From NCBI RefSeq assembly GCF_030418315.1, contig NZ_JAUHPV010000001.1:124001-188000 (forward strand): 64,000 bases of DNA, given 5' to 3'. Positions 43,875 to 52,740 of the stretch are shown here, one piece after another; the stretch's first letter is position 1, and every line of letters begins with the position of its first letter. The notes beneath the pieces are model-generated. The model made no database searches, was not told the DNA's origin, and saw only the letters and a list, made by a program, of their open reading frames with translations. Source of the DNA: Demequina zhanjiangensis (GTDB lineage Bacteria > Actinomycetota > Actinomycetes > Actinomycetales > Demequinaceae). A program made the translations under genes and the position numbers.

Positions 43875-44440
43875 TGCGTGCAGTGCTTCTCGGTCCTCCC
43901 GGAGCAGGCAAGGGCACCCAGGCGGCCCGCCTGGCCGAGCAGTGGGGGATCCCCGCGATCTCCACGGGTGACATCTTCCGTGCGAACGTCAAGGGAGCCA
44001 CCGAGCTCGGACGCAAGGCGCAGGAGTTCATGCACGCGGGCGCGCTCGTGCCCGACGAGATCACCAATGCGATGGTGCGCGACCGTCTCTCGCAGGACGA
44101 CGTGACGAACGGCTTCCTCCTCGACGGCTACCCCCGCAACCCGGACCAGGCGGTCGAGCTCGACACGATGCTGTCCGACCTCGGCGTGGAGCTGGATGCC
44201 GCCATCGAGATCACCGCGGACAGCGAGCTCGTGATCGAGCGCCTGCTCAAGCGCGCGGAGATCGAGGGTCGCGCCGACGACACCGAGCCCGTGATCCGCA
44301 AGCGTCTCGAGGTCTACGCGACGTCGACCGCACCCCTCACCGCGTTCTACGCGGGCCGGGGCCTGCTCGTCCAGGTCGACGGCATCGGCGAGGTCTCCGA
44401 GGTCACCGACCGTCTGGTCGCTGCCGTCGAGACCCGCTGA
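43874..44440 (+). CDS. adk: Adenylate kinase, short form
   Basis: Converts AMP plus ATP to two ADP. 188 residues with P-loop GPPGAGKGT (7-15), STGDIFRANV, and the NMP site LDGYPRNPDQA. The region between RAEIEGRADD and the C-terminus lacks the zinc-type LID insertion, so this is the short form common in actinobacteria. The ATG at 43874 overlaps the secY stop (TGATG); a GTG one codon upstream is possible. Confidence 0.97.
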
Positions 44441-44461
44441 CCCGAGCGGGAAGCACCAGGC

Positions 44462-45271
44462 ATGGCGGAGCGCATCGAGTACAAGACGCGTGAGCAGATG
44501 CGCACCATGGCGCGCGCGGGGCTCGTCGTCGAGTCGGCTCTCGCGGCCGGGCGCGCGGCGGCGGTGGCCGGAGCCACGACCGCCGACATCGATGCCGCTG
44601 CCGCCCGGGCCATCGCTGACGGGGGAGCGACCTCGAACTTCCTGGGGTACCACGGCTTCCCGGCGTCGAGCTGCGTGTCCGTGAACGATGAGGTCGTGCA
44701 TGGCATCCCCGGTGAGCGTGTGCTCGCGGACGGCGACGTGGTGTCCATCGACTGCGGAGCGATCATCGACGGGTGGCACGGCGACTCCGCCGTCAGCTTC
44801 ACCGTCGGAGCCGCGCAGAGCGAGGCGGACTCCGCGCTGATCGAGGCAACCAGGCGCGCGCTGTGGGCTGGCATCGCTGCCCTTGCCAGAGCAAAGAGGC
44901 TCGACGAGGTAGCCGCGGCCATCGAGGACGTCGCGATCGAGGCCGGCGTCCACCCGATCGAAGGCTACGTGGGCCACGGGATCGGCACGGCCATGCACCA
45001 GTCGCCCGAGGTGCTGAACTACCGCGCCCGTGGCCGTCTGGCGAAGGTGCGCCCGGGGCTGTGCGTGGCGATCGAGCCGATGTTCGTGATCGGCACCGCT
45101 GACTCCGACGTGCTCGCCGACGACTGGACCGTGGTCTCTGCCGACGGCAGCCGAGCGGCGCACTGGGAGCATTCGATCGCGGTGCACGAGGACGGCATCT
45201 GGGTGCTCACGGCCACCGACGGTGGCGCCTCGGAGCTTGCGCCGTACGGCGTGACGCCTGTCCGGCCGTGA
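44462..45271 (+). CDS. map: Methionine aminopeptidase, type I
   Basis: Removes N-terminal Met from nascent proteins. 269 residues of creatinase-like fold; metal ligands are in SIDCGAIIDGWHGDSA (two Asp), GHGIGTAMHQSP (His), AIEPMFVIG (Glu) and WEHSIAV (Glu). No N-terminal SH3-binding extension. AAGCACCAGGC precedes the ATG, 21 bp after adk. In most actinobacteria map is followed directly by infA; here four LRV-type genes intervene. Confidence 0.97.
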   Translation: MAERIEYKTREQMRTMARAGLVVESALAAGRAAAVAGATTADIDAAAARAIADGGATSNFLGYHGFPASSCVSVNDEVVHGIPGERVLADGDVVSIDCGAIIDGWHGDSAVSFTVGAAQSEADSALIEATRRALWAGIAALARAKRLDEVAAAIEDVAIEAGVHPIEGYVGHGIGTAMHQSPEVLNYRARGRLAKVRPGLCVAIEPMFVIGTADSDVLADDWTVVSADGSRAAHWEHSIAVHEDGIWVLTATDGGASELAPYGVTPVRP

Positions 45272-45350
45272 GGCGGAGCATCAGGGTTCTCGCTGGCACA
45301 GGGCGCATGGCGACCGCCTGGGGGACTTCTCACAGGAGGACGGTCGACTC

Positions 45351-45379
45351 TTGCGGGATGGTGACACGACCCGTACGGT
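45351..45379 (+). promoter_or_regulatory. Putative promoter of the LRV gene cluster
   Basis: -35 TTGCGG (45351-45356), 17-bp spacer, -10 TACGGT (45374-45379), in the 179-bp gap after map and about 72 bp before the first LRV-type gene. A second -10-like box TAGCCT lies at 45398. Confidence 0.5.
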
Positions 45380-45450
45380 GGGCTTCGACGCGCCGTAGCC
45401 TCCCCTCCAGCAGGCGGGGCGTGGCGTGCGATGGCACGGAGGGAGGGGTG

Positions 45451-45969
45451 ATGGCTCGAGGCTTCAACTACGCACCTGGCGCGAGCGAGGACGCGGCTCG
45501 CGCTGCTGAGCCTGGCCTCGCCCGTGAGGTGATCCTTGAGCTGAGCGGCTCCAAGAACGCAGTCGTCCGTGAGATCGTCGCCCAGCGCGATGATCTGACG
45601 CTCGCCATGTCGGTCACGCTCGCGCATGACTCCACGACCGATGTCAGGGCTGCGCTCGCCTCCAACACTCACGTGTCCTCCACGATCCTCGAGCACCTGT
45701 CCGGCGACCGCCAGCGGGACGTGGTGCTCGCGGTCGCGCGGAACGGATGCGCACCGCAAGGCGTGCTCGAGCAGCTCGCGCTGCACAAGCGCAGCGAGGT
45801 GCGGGATGCAGCGCTCGCCACGCTCGAGCAGCAGGCGGAGGTGCCTCCCGCCCCCGCCGATCCTGCGGAGGCCGAACCCGCGCCGTCGCATCTCACCAGT
45901 CTTCCGGCCCGCGCCGAGCGCGACGAGGTCTCGGAGAACGTCCCCCTGCCGTTCACCTCGAACGGCTGA
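45451..45969 (+). CDS. LRV/HEAT-like repeat protein A
   Basis: 172 residues. Residues about 30-125 hold four helical repeats of about 24 residues (VVREIVAQRDDLTLAMSVTL, DVRAALASNTHVSSTILEHL, DVVLAVARNGCAPQGVLEQL, EVRDAALATL), matching the leucine-rich variant (LRV)/HEAT-type pattern of short paired helices used for protein binding. The C-terminal 45 residues are Pro/Ala/Glu-rich and disordered. No Cys cluster of the Azotobacter LRV type, no signal peptide. The ATG at 45451 has GGAGGGGTG directly upstream. First of four paralogues; function unknown. Confidence 0.8.
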   Translation: MARGFNYAPGASEDAARAAEPGLAREVILELSGSKNAVVREIVAQRDDLTLAMSVTLAHDSTTDVRAALASNTHVSSTILEHLSGDRQRDVVLAVARNGCAPQGVLEQLALHKRSEVRDAALATLEQQAEVPPAPADPAEAEPAPSHLTSLPARAERDEVSENVPLPFTSNG

Positions 45970-46029
45970 CACACGCACACGCGCGGCGCCCTCTCCGTGG
46001 ACGCCGCAATGACAAGGAACCACGAGGAA

Positions 46030-46335
46030 ATGGCATTCTCCTTCTCCCGCTCCAAGGCTGAGGACCTCGCTCGCGCGCAGGACCCGAGCACCGTCCCCGC
46101 CGACCTGGTCGCGCTCGCCATGCACAAGGACGACGCGGTGCGCGCCGCCGTGGCCGGCCGCCCTGACTGCCCGATGGCGACCATGCTCGTGCTCGCGCAG
46201 GACAAGGACTCCGACGTGCTTCAGGCGCTGGTGCAGAACCAGTCGGCGAGCCCCACGGTGCTCCAGATGCTCGCGGACAGCCGCAAGGGATCGGTCCGCA
46301 CCGCGGCGCGCAGCCGCCTCGGCGCCGCGGACTGA
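46030..46335 (+). CDS. LRV/HEAT-like repeat protein B
   Basis: 101 residues, essentially only the repeat core: ADLVALAMHKDDAVRAAVAG, RPDCPMATMLVLAQDKDSD, VLQALVQNQSASPTVLQML, then RKGSVRTAARSRL. It is the shortest paralogue and cytoplasmic. The ATG at 46030 follows AAGGA by 11 nt, with GAGG also close by; an ATG at 46009 would add seven residues. 60 bp after paralogue A. Confidence 0.78.
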   Translation: MAFSFSRSKAEDLARAQDPSTVPADLVALAMHKDDAVRAAVAGRPDCPMATMLVLAQDKDSDVLQALVQNQSASPTVLQMLADSRKGSVRTAARSRLGAAD

Positions 46336-46441
46336 CGTAGTCTCACCGGCTCGTCACCCGTCAGCCAGCTGATCGTCAACTACGCCCGCTAGCGTCCTTC
46401 TCGCGCCCGTCCTCGTGGACGGCGCGCTGAGGGGAGCGACG

Positions 46442-47167
46442 GTGGCGCAGGACGAGAGGTCGTGGTCGCGCGCGCTCATGGCGAGCAGCGGCGTCGCACT
46501 CGACCATGACGACCGTGTGACAGGGCCGAGCCATGAGTGGCTGGAGGCTGGGGCGGCTGATCTCTCCCGCCCACGGCTGCTGGAGTTCGCCGCACATCGC
46601 GACGCCCGCATCCGCGAGACGATCGCCTTGCGACCCGACTGCCCGACAGGCCTCCTCGCCACCCTCGCCTTCGACGACGACCGATCGGTCAGGCGCGCGG
46701 TGGCCGCTCATCCCCGCATCGCGCCGGCGATCGCCACCGAACTGGCGCGGGACCGAGACCAGGAGGTGCTGCGCACGCTGGCCCGTAACTCCGCCGTGGA
46801 CGAGGCCGTGGTCCGCGCACTCGCGTCGCATCGGCGCGGTGAGGTGCGGCGCACCGCGCGGCGTGCGCTCGAGGAACGGGCCTCACGTGGCGCCGATCGG
46901 CCTCACGGTCCCGAGCGCGACCTTGAGGACCTGATCCCGCCCGAGCTGCGGGATCGATGGCGCCCACCGAGCGCCGAGGCGAGCCCCGCGCCCACACGGA
47001 GTGCTCGCGCGTACGCACCGCGGCCGGTCGTCCCGTCGCGTCCGCCGGTGCCTGAGGGAGCCGCCGACGCTGCCTTGGAGAAGGTGCGGCCGGGAGAGCA
47101 TGCGGCGCCCACCTTCATGCCGAGCGCCGAGGCGCTCGCAAGGTCGGACACCGCGCGCCAGATGTAG
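46442..47167 (+). CDS. LRV/HEAT-like repeat protein C
   Basis: 241 residues. Repeat core at about 40-145: LLEFAAHRDARIRETIALRP, LLATLAFDDDRSVRRAVAAH, ELARDRDQEVLRTLARNSAV, ALASHRRGEVRRTARRALEE. RPDCPTGLLATLA is almost the same string as in paralogue B. The C-terminal 95 residues are Pro/Arg/Ala-rich. The GTG at 46442 follows GAGGGGAG by about 7 nt. 106 bp after B. Cytoplasmic; role unknown. Confidence 0.78.
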   Translation: MAQDERSWSRALMASSGVALDHDDRVTGPSHEWLEAGAADLSRPRLLEFAAHRDARIRETIALRPDCPTGLLATLAFDDDRSVRRAVAAHPRIAPAIATELARDRDQEVLRTLARNSAVDEAVVRALASHRRGEVRRTARRALEERASRGADRPHGPERDLEDLIPPELRDRWRPPSAEASPAPTRSARAYAPRPVVPSRPPVPEGAADAALEKVRPGEHAAPTFMPSAEALARSDTARQM

Positions 47168-47263
47168 CATTCTTCACAAAGCGTCGCCAACCGGCCCGAT
47201 GCTCACTAGATTGAGCGGGAATACGAGTGGCCCGAGCACGTGAAGCTTGCGGAGGGGCGTGAC

Positions 47264-48448
47264 ATGGCACAGGAACGGCAACCGTTCAGGGGTTTCGCAC
47301 GCGCGGGAATCGAGCCCGGCGAGGAGCGCGGAGCAGCGCTGCTGGATACGGCGGCGGTGCGCGCCGCACGCGTGACGCATATCGGCGGGACGACGGGTTC
47401 CACGCCGGTGCCGGTGGTCAGCGCGGAGGCCGCTGCGGCCATCCTGAACGCTGGAACACCGATCACGTCGTCGCTCCCTCGAGTCGAGGTCGCGTCCGAG
47501 CCTCCCGCGCCCGTGCGATCCGTGTCTCCGATCGAGGTCGACACCGCTGGACAGGAGGGGGTCGACGCTCTGCAGCTCGAGTCCGAGCCACAGGCGACTC
47601 CAGCCGCTCCGTCCGCCTCCCAGGTCGACACGCCGGCGCTCATGGCTTCCTCCCCACAGGAGGGCGCCGTGCTCGCGGGCGAGCCCGTCGAGGCATCGGC
47701 TCAGCGAATCCTCGAGGAGCCCGCGGTCGCGTCGGCACCGCCAGTCGTCGAGGAGCCCGCAGCCGCGCCGTCCGCAACCGAGGCGCCGCAGCCGACGCGA
47801 CCCGCTTCACAGCCTCTCGCGGGCGCCGCGCGGGTGTCCGCGCCTGCGGGGGACTTCGAGGCCTTCGCCAGCACCGCGAGCGCGTCCGCGCCCCCCATGT
47901 CGAGGACCCCGCTGGGCGTCGACCCCGAACTGCGGGACGAGCCTGACGCGGGCGCGCCGGACCTCGAGCCTGACGAGCCGATCGTCACCGGGGCAGGCGC
48001 TGCCCCACCGGCATCCGTCGAGGCCCCCGAGGTGGACGACTCGATCGTGGTGCTCGAGGAGCCCGTGCTGATCTCGGGCGGAGAGATCATCCGTCCCCGC
48101 ACCATGCAGGCTCCGGTGAGGCCGCAGCCGGCGGAGCCGTCGGCGCTGACGCCGAACCCTGACTCGCGCGACGATCTTGCGCGCGCAGCCGATCCCGCGG
48201 TGGCGGGGCAGGAGCTGATGGGGCTCGCCACCCACCGACGCGCGGCAGTGCGTGCCGCGGTGGCGGCGCGCCCGGATCTCCCGGCGACGGTGGTCGTCTT
48301 CCTGAGCCGCGATCACTCCTCAGAGGTGCTGACCTCGCTCCTGCGCAACCCGCGCATTCCCGCCTCCACGGTGCGCTATCTGGCGGACCACCGCGATCCG
48401 CGCGTCGCGGACCTCGCGGTGCAGCGTCTGCGCAACGACTTCCGCTGA
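47264..48448 (+). CDS. LRV/HEAT-like repeat protein D with long disordered N-terminus
   Basis: 394 residues. Residues 1-305 are low-complexity Ala/Pro/Glu/Val-rich ([20 protein letters not shown] type) with no predicted fold. The last 85 residues are the same repeat core as the paralogues: [73 protein letters not shown]. Ribosome binding site GGAGGGG. 96 bp after C and 100 bp before infA, which has its own promoter. The long tail could tether the core to a partner; inference only. Confidence 0.75.
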   Translation: MAQERQPFRGFARAGIEPGEERGAALLDTAAVRAARVTHIGGTTGSTPVPVVSAEAAAAILNAGTPITSSLPRVEVASEPPAPVRSVSPIEVDTAGQEGVDALQLESEPQATPAAPSASQVDTPALMASSPQEGAVLAGEPVEASAQRILEEPAVASAPPVVEEPAAAPSATEAPQPTRPASQPLAGAARVSAPAGDFEAFASTASASAPPMSRTPLGVDPELRDEPDAGAPDLEPDEPIVTGAGAAPPASVEAPEVDDSIVVLEEPVLISGGEIIRPRTMQAPVRPQPAEPSALTPNPDSRDDLARAADPAVAGQELMGLATHRRAAVRAAVAARPDLPATVVVFLSRDHSSEVLTSLLRNPRIPASTVRYLADHRDPRVADLAVQRLRNDFR

Positions 48449-48459
48449 CACCAGCGGGC

Positions 48460-48488
48460 TTGTCGCACGCGCGCAGAGGGACTATACT
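48460..48488 (+). promoter_or_regulatory. infA promoter
   Basis: -35 TTGTCG (48460-48465), 17-bp spacer, -10 TATACT (48483-48488), 60 bp before infA. Confidence 0.7.
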
Positions 48489-48494
48489 CGTCCG

Positions 48495-48517
48495 TCGGGC
48501 CATTTTTGTGTGCCCGA
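48495..48517 (+). promoter_or_regulatory. infA leader hairpin
   Basis: TCGGGC / GCCCGA 6-bp stem with an 11-nt U-rich loop, beginning at the predicted transcription start region and ending 31 nt before infA. The T-run in the loop is unusual in this GC-rich sequence. Confidence 0.45.
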
Positions 48518-48548
48518 AATTTCATGTCCACCAAAGTTAGCGGAGTCC

Positions 48549-48770
48549 ATGGCTAAGAAAGACGGCGTCATCGAGGTCGAAGGCACCGTGGTCGAGGCAT
48601 TGCCGAACGCGTCGTTCCGTGTGGAGCTGACCAACGGCCACCTCGTCCTCGCCCACATCTCAGGCAAGATGCGCCAGCACTACATCCGAATCCTTCCCGA
48701 GGACCGTGTGGTGGTGGAGCTGAGCCCGTATGACCTGTCCCGAGGCCGGATCGTCTACCGCTACAAGTGA
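48549..48770 (+). CDS. infA: Translation initiation factor IF-1
   Basis: Binds the ribosomal A site during initiation; 73 residues, OB fold. [40 protein letters not shown] and [13 protein letters not shown] are diagnostic. The ATG at 48549 gives the exact family length; the frame remains open upstream into the leader. Confidence 0.98.
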   Translation: MAKKDGVIEVEGTVVEALPNASFRVELTNGHLVLAHISGKMRQHYIRILPEDRVVVELSPYDLSRGRIVYRYK

Positions 48771-48822
48771 ACGTCGCTGCCGGCCCTGGTAGGGACCGGG
48801 ACCGACAGCGAAGGAAAGAACC

Positions 48823-48936
48823 ATGAAGGTTAAGCCCAGCGTCAAGCCGATCTGCGACAAGTGCAAGGTCATTCGACGGGGTGGCCGCGTGATGGTCATC
48901 TGCGAGAACCTGCGCCACAAGCAGCGTCAGGGCTAG
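48823..48936 (+). CDS. rpmJ: Ribosomal protein L36, zinc-binding form
   Basis: 37 residues, the C+ form with zinc ligands Cys11, Cys14, Cys27 and His32 ([14 protein letters not shown] ... [11 protein letters not shown]). Ribosome binding site AAGGAAAG before ATG. Located 52 bp after infA. The 126-bp gap to rpsM holds a weak hairpin near 48979-48998 (CCTCGG / CCGAGG) and no clear promoter. Confidence 0.97.
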   Translation: MKVKPSVKPICDKCKVIRRGGRVMVICENLRHKQRQG

Positions 48937-49062
48937 ACACACAGAAGAAATCCTCGTTCAGGACCGGGAGACCGGCACCCTCGGCTCGGAGGCCGAGGCC
49001 CGCACAGACAATCAGCGGGATCTGAGCGTCAGACCTCCGACTACTGATGGAGTAGCAGCTAC

Positions 49063-49431
49063 ATGGCACGCATTGTCGGTGTCGACCTCCCGCGCGAGAA
49101 GCGCATGGAGATCGCACTCACCTATATCTACGGAGTCGGGCGCACCCGTGCGCTCGAGATCCTCGCAGCCACCGGTGTGAGCGGAGACATCCGCGTCAAG
49201 GACGCAGACGAGGCCGCCCTCGTCGCGATCCGTGACTACATCGAGGCCAACTTCACCGTCGAGGGCGACCTTCGCCGCGAGGTGCAGGCCGACATCCGCC
49301 GCAAGGTGGAGATCGGTAACTACCAGGGTCTGCGTCACCGCCGCGGCATGCCTGTCCGCGGACAGCGCACCAAGACCAACGCGCGTACCCGCAAGGGCCG
49401 CAAGAAGACCGTCGCCGGAAAGAAGAAGTAA
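49063..49431 (+). CDS. rpsM: Ribosomal protein S13
   Basis: 30S head protein contacting the P-site tRNA; 122 residues. [39 protein letters not shown] and the basic tail [16 protein letters not shown] are diagnostic. Three bp before rpsK. Confidence 0.98.
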   Translation: MARIVGVDLPREKRMEIALTYIYGVGRTRALEILAATGVSGDIRVKDADEAALVAIRDYIEANFTVEGDLRREVQADIRRKVEIGNYQGLRHRRGMPVRGQRTKTNARTRKGRKKTVAGKKK

Positions 49432-49434
49432 GCC

Positions 49435-49824
49435 ATGGCAGCTCCCACGCGTAAGCCGCGCAAGAAGATCAAGAAGACCGTCGCGCACGGTCAGGCGCAC
49501 ATCAAGTCGACCTTCAACAACACGATCATCTCGATCACGGACCCCTCGGGCGCCGTCGTGTCGTGGTCGTCGTCCGGTCAGGTCGGCTTCAAGGGCTCCC
49601 GCAAGTCGACGCCCTACGCCGCGCAGATGGCCGCCGAGGCCGCTGCCCGCCGTGCGCAGGACGCAGGCATGAGCAAGGTGGACGTCTTCGTCAAGGGCCC
49701 GGGCTCCGGTCGTGACACGGCCGTCCGCTCGCTGACGGCCGCCGGCCTCGAGGTGACCTCCATCAAGGACGTCACCCCGCAGGCGCACAACGGCTGCCGC
49801 CCCCCGAAGCGCCGCCGCGGCTAG
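49435..49824 (+). CDS. rpsK: Ribosomal protein S11
   Basis: 30S platform protein; 129 residues. [40 protein letters not shown] and [12 protein letters not shown] are diagnostic. In most bacteria rpsD comes next; here a terminator and rpoA follow. Confidence 0.98.
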   Translation: MAAPTRKPRKKIKKTVAHGQAHIKSTFNNTIISITDPSGAVVSWSSSGQVGFKGSRKSTPYAAQMAAEAAARRAQDAGMSKVDVFVKGPGSGRDTAVRSLTAAGLEVTSIKDVTPQAHNGCRPPKRRRG

Positions 49825-49832
49825 CAGCACCG

Positions 49833-49860
49833 GTCGCCGGGGCCTCACAGCCCCGGCGAC
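49833..49860 (+). terminator. Terminator after rpsK
   Basis: Perfect 11-bp stem GTCGCCGGGGC / GCCCCGGCGAC with a CTCACA loop, 8 bp after the rpsK stop. It implies that rpoA has its own promoter in the following 105 bp; a possible -10 TACGCT is at 49891 without a good -35. Confidence 0.75.
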
Positions 49861-49966
49861 GGTCGCCGCGCGTCGCCACCCACACTTCCCTACGCTGACC
49901 CTGGAGCCCCCGAAGGGCCCCAGGTTTGCGAGCATCAAATAGCGGGTGCTCGGAAAGGAAACAACC

Positions 49967-50959
49967 GTGCTCATCGCACAGCGTCCCACCCTCACCGAGA
50001 AGGTCATCTCGGAGAACCGTTCGCAGTTCTCGCTCAAGCCGCTGGAGCCGGGCTTCGGCTACACGCTGGGCAACTCGCTGCGCCGCACGCTGCTGTCGTC
50101 CATCCCGGGCGCCGCGATCACGTCGGTGCGCTTCGAGGGCGTGCTCCACGAGTTCACGACCATCGAGGGCGTGAAGGAGGATGTCACCGAGATCCTCCTG
50201 AACCTGAAGACCCTCGTCGTCTCCTCGGAGCACGACGAGCCCGTCGTCATGTACCTGCGCAAGTCGGGTGCCGGTGCCGTCACCGCTGCGGACATCGCTC
50301 CGCCGGCCGGTGTCGAGATCCACAACCCGGATCTGCACATCGCGACCCTCAACTCCAAGGCGAAGTTCGAGGTCGAGCTGACCGTCGAGCGCGGCCGTGG
50401 CTACGTGCCCGCCTCGCTCAACAAGGTCTACGACGCCGAGATCGGTCAGATCCCCGTCGACTCGATCTACTCGCCGGTCCTGAAGGTCACGTACAAGGTC
50501 GACGCCACCCGCGTCGCCCAGCGCACCGACTTCGACGAGCTGATCATCGACGTCGAGACCAAGTCGTCCATCTCCCCGCGCGACGCGCTCGCCTCGGCCG
50601 GCTCGACCCTGGTCGAGCTGTTCTCGCTGGCGAAGGCGCTGAACGAGGACGCTGAGGGCATCGAGATCGGCCCGTCGGACTCCGACGAGGCGCTCGAGGA
50701 GGACTACAACCAGCCCATCGAGGAGCTGAACCTCACGCAGCGTTCCTACAACTGCCTCAAGCGCGAGGGCATCCACACCGTGGGTGAGCTCACCGCGCGC
50801 AGCGAGACCGACCTGATGGACATCCGCAACTTTGGCCAGAAGTCGATCACCGAGGTCAAGGAGAAGCTGGCCGAGCTCGGCTTCTCCCTGAAGGACTCGG
50901 GCATCGAGTACGACGCTGGCGCGGCCGCCGGCGTGTACTTCTCGGGCAGCGAAGACTAA
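49967..50959 (+). CDS. rpoA: RNA polymerase alpha subunit
   Basis: 330 residues. The N-terminal dimerisation domain shows [20 protein letters not shown] and [14 protein letters not shown]; the C-terminal DNA- and activator-binding domain shows [17 protein letters not shown] and [17 protein letters not shown]. The GTG at 49967 follows GGAAAGGAA by about 7 nt and gives the family start ([12 protein letters not shown]); a longer frame from 49946 is not conserved. Ends 15 bp before rplQ. Confidence 0.98.
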   Translation: MLIAQRPTLTEKVISENRSQFSLKPLEPGFGYTLGNSLRRTLLSSIPGAAITSVRFEGVLHEFTTIEGVKEDVTEILLNLKTLVVSSEHDEPVVMYLRKSGAGAVTAADIAPPAGVEIHNPDLHIATLNSKAKFEVELTVERGRGYVPASLNKVYDAEIGQIPVDSIYSPVLKVTYKVDATRVAQRTDFDELIIDVETKSSISPRDALASAGSTLVELFSLAKALNEDAEGIEIGPSDSDEALEEDYNQPIEELNLTQRSYNCLKREGIHTVGELTARSETDLMDIRNFGQKSITEVKEKLAELGFSLKDSGIEYDAGAAAGVYFSGSED

Positions 50960-50974
50960 GAGGAGAACACCCCT

Positions 50975-51478
50975 ATGCCTACCCCCACCAAGGGAGCCCG
51001 TCTCGGCGGCGGCCCGGCCCACGAGCGCCAGATCCTGGCGAACCTGGCCCAGAGCCTCTTCGAGCACGGTCGCATCACCACCACCGTCACCAAGGCGAAG
51101 CGCCTGCGTCCCTACGCCGAGCGCCTCATCACCTTCGCGAAGCGCGGCGACCTCGCCTCGCGCCGTCGCGTGCTCGGCATCATCTCGGACAAGGGCGTCG
51201 TGCACACCCTGTTCACCGAGATCGGCCCGGGCTTCGCGGAGCGCGAGGGTGGCTACACCCGCATCACCAAGGTCGGCAACCGCAAGGGCGACAACGCCCC
51301 CATGGCCGTGATCGAGCTCGTCGAGTTCGGCGCTCCCGCCAAGAAGGCCGTCAAGGCCGAGGCGGAGAAGGCGACCAAGAAGGCTGCCCCGAAGGCTGAG
51401 AAGGTCGAGGAGGCTCCCGCAGAGGAGACCGTCGAGGCCGAGGCCACCGAGGCTGCCGCCGAGGGCGACGAGAAGTAA
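50975..51478 (+). CDS. rplQ: Ribosomal protein L17 with acidic/Ala tail
   Basis: 50S protein; 167 residues. The core ([40 protein letters not shown]) ends near residue 118. The last 45 residues are Lys/Ala then Glu/Ala-rich ([20 protein letters not shown]), a tail frequent in actinobacterial L17. Ribosome binding site AGAGGAGA. Confidence 0.98.
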   Translation: MPTPTKGARLGGGPAHERQILANLAQSLFEHGRITTTVTKAKRLRPYAERLITFAKRGDLASRRRVLGIISDKGVVHTLFTEIGPGFAEREGGYTRITKVGNRKGDNAPMAVIELVEFGAPAKKAVKAEAEKATKKAAPKAEKVEEAPAEETVEAEATEAAAEGDEK

Positions 51479-51484
51479 CTCTCC

Positions 51485-51505
51485 GCAGGGCGTCTGACGC
51501 CCCGC
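51485..51505 (+). terminator. Weak hairpin between rplQ and truA
   Basis: GCAGGGCGT / ACGCCCCGC, 8 of 9 positions paired around a 3-nt loop, 6 bp after the rplQ stop. Too small to be sure; may attenuate rather than stop transcription into truA. Confidence 0.35.
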
Positions 51506-51527
51506 AAGAACACCGGGACGGGCCCGC

Positions 51528-52427
51528 ATGACCGAGCTGCTCAGCAGTGACGTCGTGCGGGCCCGTCTCGATTTCTCCTACGACGGCACGGGCTTCCACG
51601 GCTGGGCGGCGCAGCCTGGCCTGAGGACCGTGCAGGACGAGCTGGAGGCGGGCCTGTCGCGTGTGGTGCGCCGCACCGATGGCTCCTCTGCCGACGCCTT
51701 GCGCGTCACCGTCGCCGGGCGCACCGACGCGGGAGTGCACGCGCGCGGCCAGGTCGCCCATGTGGACATCCCCGCTGACGCGTGGGAGCGGCTTCCCGGG
51801 CGGACGGAGCGGGATCCTGCTCAGGCGCTACGTGCACGCCTGACAGGCGTGCTGCCACGCGACATCGTGGTGCGTTCCGCCTCGCGGGCCGCCGAGGGCT
51901 TCGACGCGCGATTCTCAGCGCTCGAGCGCAGGTATGCCTACCGCTTGTGCGACAGGCCGGAGCTTCGTGACCCGCTGCGGCGTCACCACGTGGTGTTCCA
52001 CGCCCGAGCGTTGGACGTGGCCGCCCTCGCGGCCGCCTCGGACACCCTGACGGGGCTCCGGGACTTCGCGGCGTTCTGCAAGGCCCGCGAGGGGGCGACG
52101 ACAATCCGTGATCTCGTCGAGTTCTCGTGGTCGCGCCCTGAGGAGGGGCCTGACGCCGGGCATGTGGTCGCGACCGTCAGGGCCGACGCGTTCTGTCACT
52201 CGATGGTCCGAGGCCTCGTCGGCGCCGTGCTGGCGGTGGGGGAGGGTCGACGCGACCTCGCCTGGCTGGGCGACGTCGCGTCCCACCCCGAGCGTTCCCA
52301 GGCGATCGCCGTGGCGCCCGCGCACGGTCTCACGCTCGAGGAGGTCGTCTACCCCGCGGACGAGGCGCTCGCGGCCCGAGCCGTCGCGACGCGAGACAGG
52401 CGCAGCGCCGACGAGCTCGAGGGCTGA
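51528..52427 (+). CDS. truA: tRNA pseudouridine(38-40) synthase TruA
   Basis: Isomerises uridines at positions 38-40 in the tRNA anticodon stem. 299 residues. RLDFSYDGTGFHGWAAQPG, the catalytic GRTDAGVHARGQVAH with Asp67, FDARFSALERRYAYRL and DAFCHSMVRGLVGAVLAVG are the family blocks. ATG with GGGACGGGC upstream, 49 bp after rplQ, the usual actinobacterial rpoA-rplQ-truA order. Confidence 0.96.
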   Translation: MTELLSSDVVRARLDFSYDGTGFHGWAAQPGLRTVQDELEAGLSRVVRRTDGSSADALRVTVAGRTDAGVHARGQVAHVDIPADAWERLPGRTERDPAQALRARLTGVLPRDIVVRSASRAAEGFDARFSALERRYAYRLCDRPELRDPLRRHHVVFHARALDVAALAAASDTLTGLRDFAAFCKAREGATTIRDLVEFSWSRPEEGPDAGHVVATVRADAFCHSMVRGLVGAVLAVGEGRRDLAWLGDVASHPERSQAIAVAPAHGLTLEEVVYPADEALAARAVATRDRRSADELEG

Positions 52428-52447
52428 CGCGTTCGCACGTCGACTGG

Positions 52448-52467
52448 CCGGAGCTCCGGAGCTCCGG
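52448..52467 (+). terminator. Possible truA terminator
   Basis: CCGGAGCT-CCGG-AGCTCCGG, a perfect 8-bp stem 20 bp after the truA stop, upstream of the rplM promoter. The sequence is itself a run of short palindromes (GGAGCTCC), so chance pairing is possible. Confidence 0.4.
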
Positions 52468-52590
52468 AGCGCCGGTGAGGCTGTTCACATCGGCTCGCGC
52501 GAGCGCTGTCCCAGGTGCCACAATGGGGGCATCGACCGAGTCCTGGCGGATGTCGGTGGCGTGCGAGTTCTCATTCCCACGTCCCACGGT

Positions 52591-52620
52591 TTGACCGGGG
52601 TACCGACACGCCGGTAAACT
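52591..52620 (+). promoter_or_regulatory. rplM-rpsI promoter
   Basis: -35 TTGACC (52591-52596), 18-bp spacer, -10 TAAACT (52615-52620), about 120 bp before rplM. Confidence 0.7.
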
Positions 52621-52692
52621 CGGTCGTCGTTGTGCGCTCCCCGTGGATGGTGCCTCCCACTCGCCTTTCGCAGGTACGCCGACCGAACCTCT

Positions 52693-52710
52693 GCGGGCCG
52701 TTCGGCCCGC
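52693..52710 (+). promoter_or_regulatory. rplM leader hairpin
   Basis: GCGGGCC-GTTC-GGCCCGC, a perfect 7-bp stem 30 nt before the rplM start. Position fits a leader control element for L13-S9 synthesis; no family match can be claimed. Confidence 0.45.
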
Positions 52711-52740
52711 GCCCAGAACTCAGAAAGTTAAGGCTTCACA

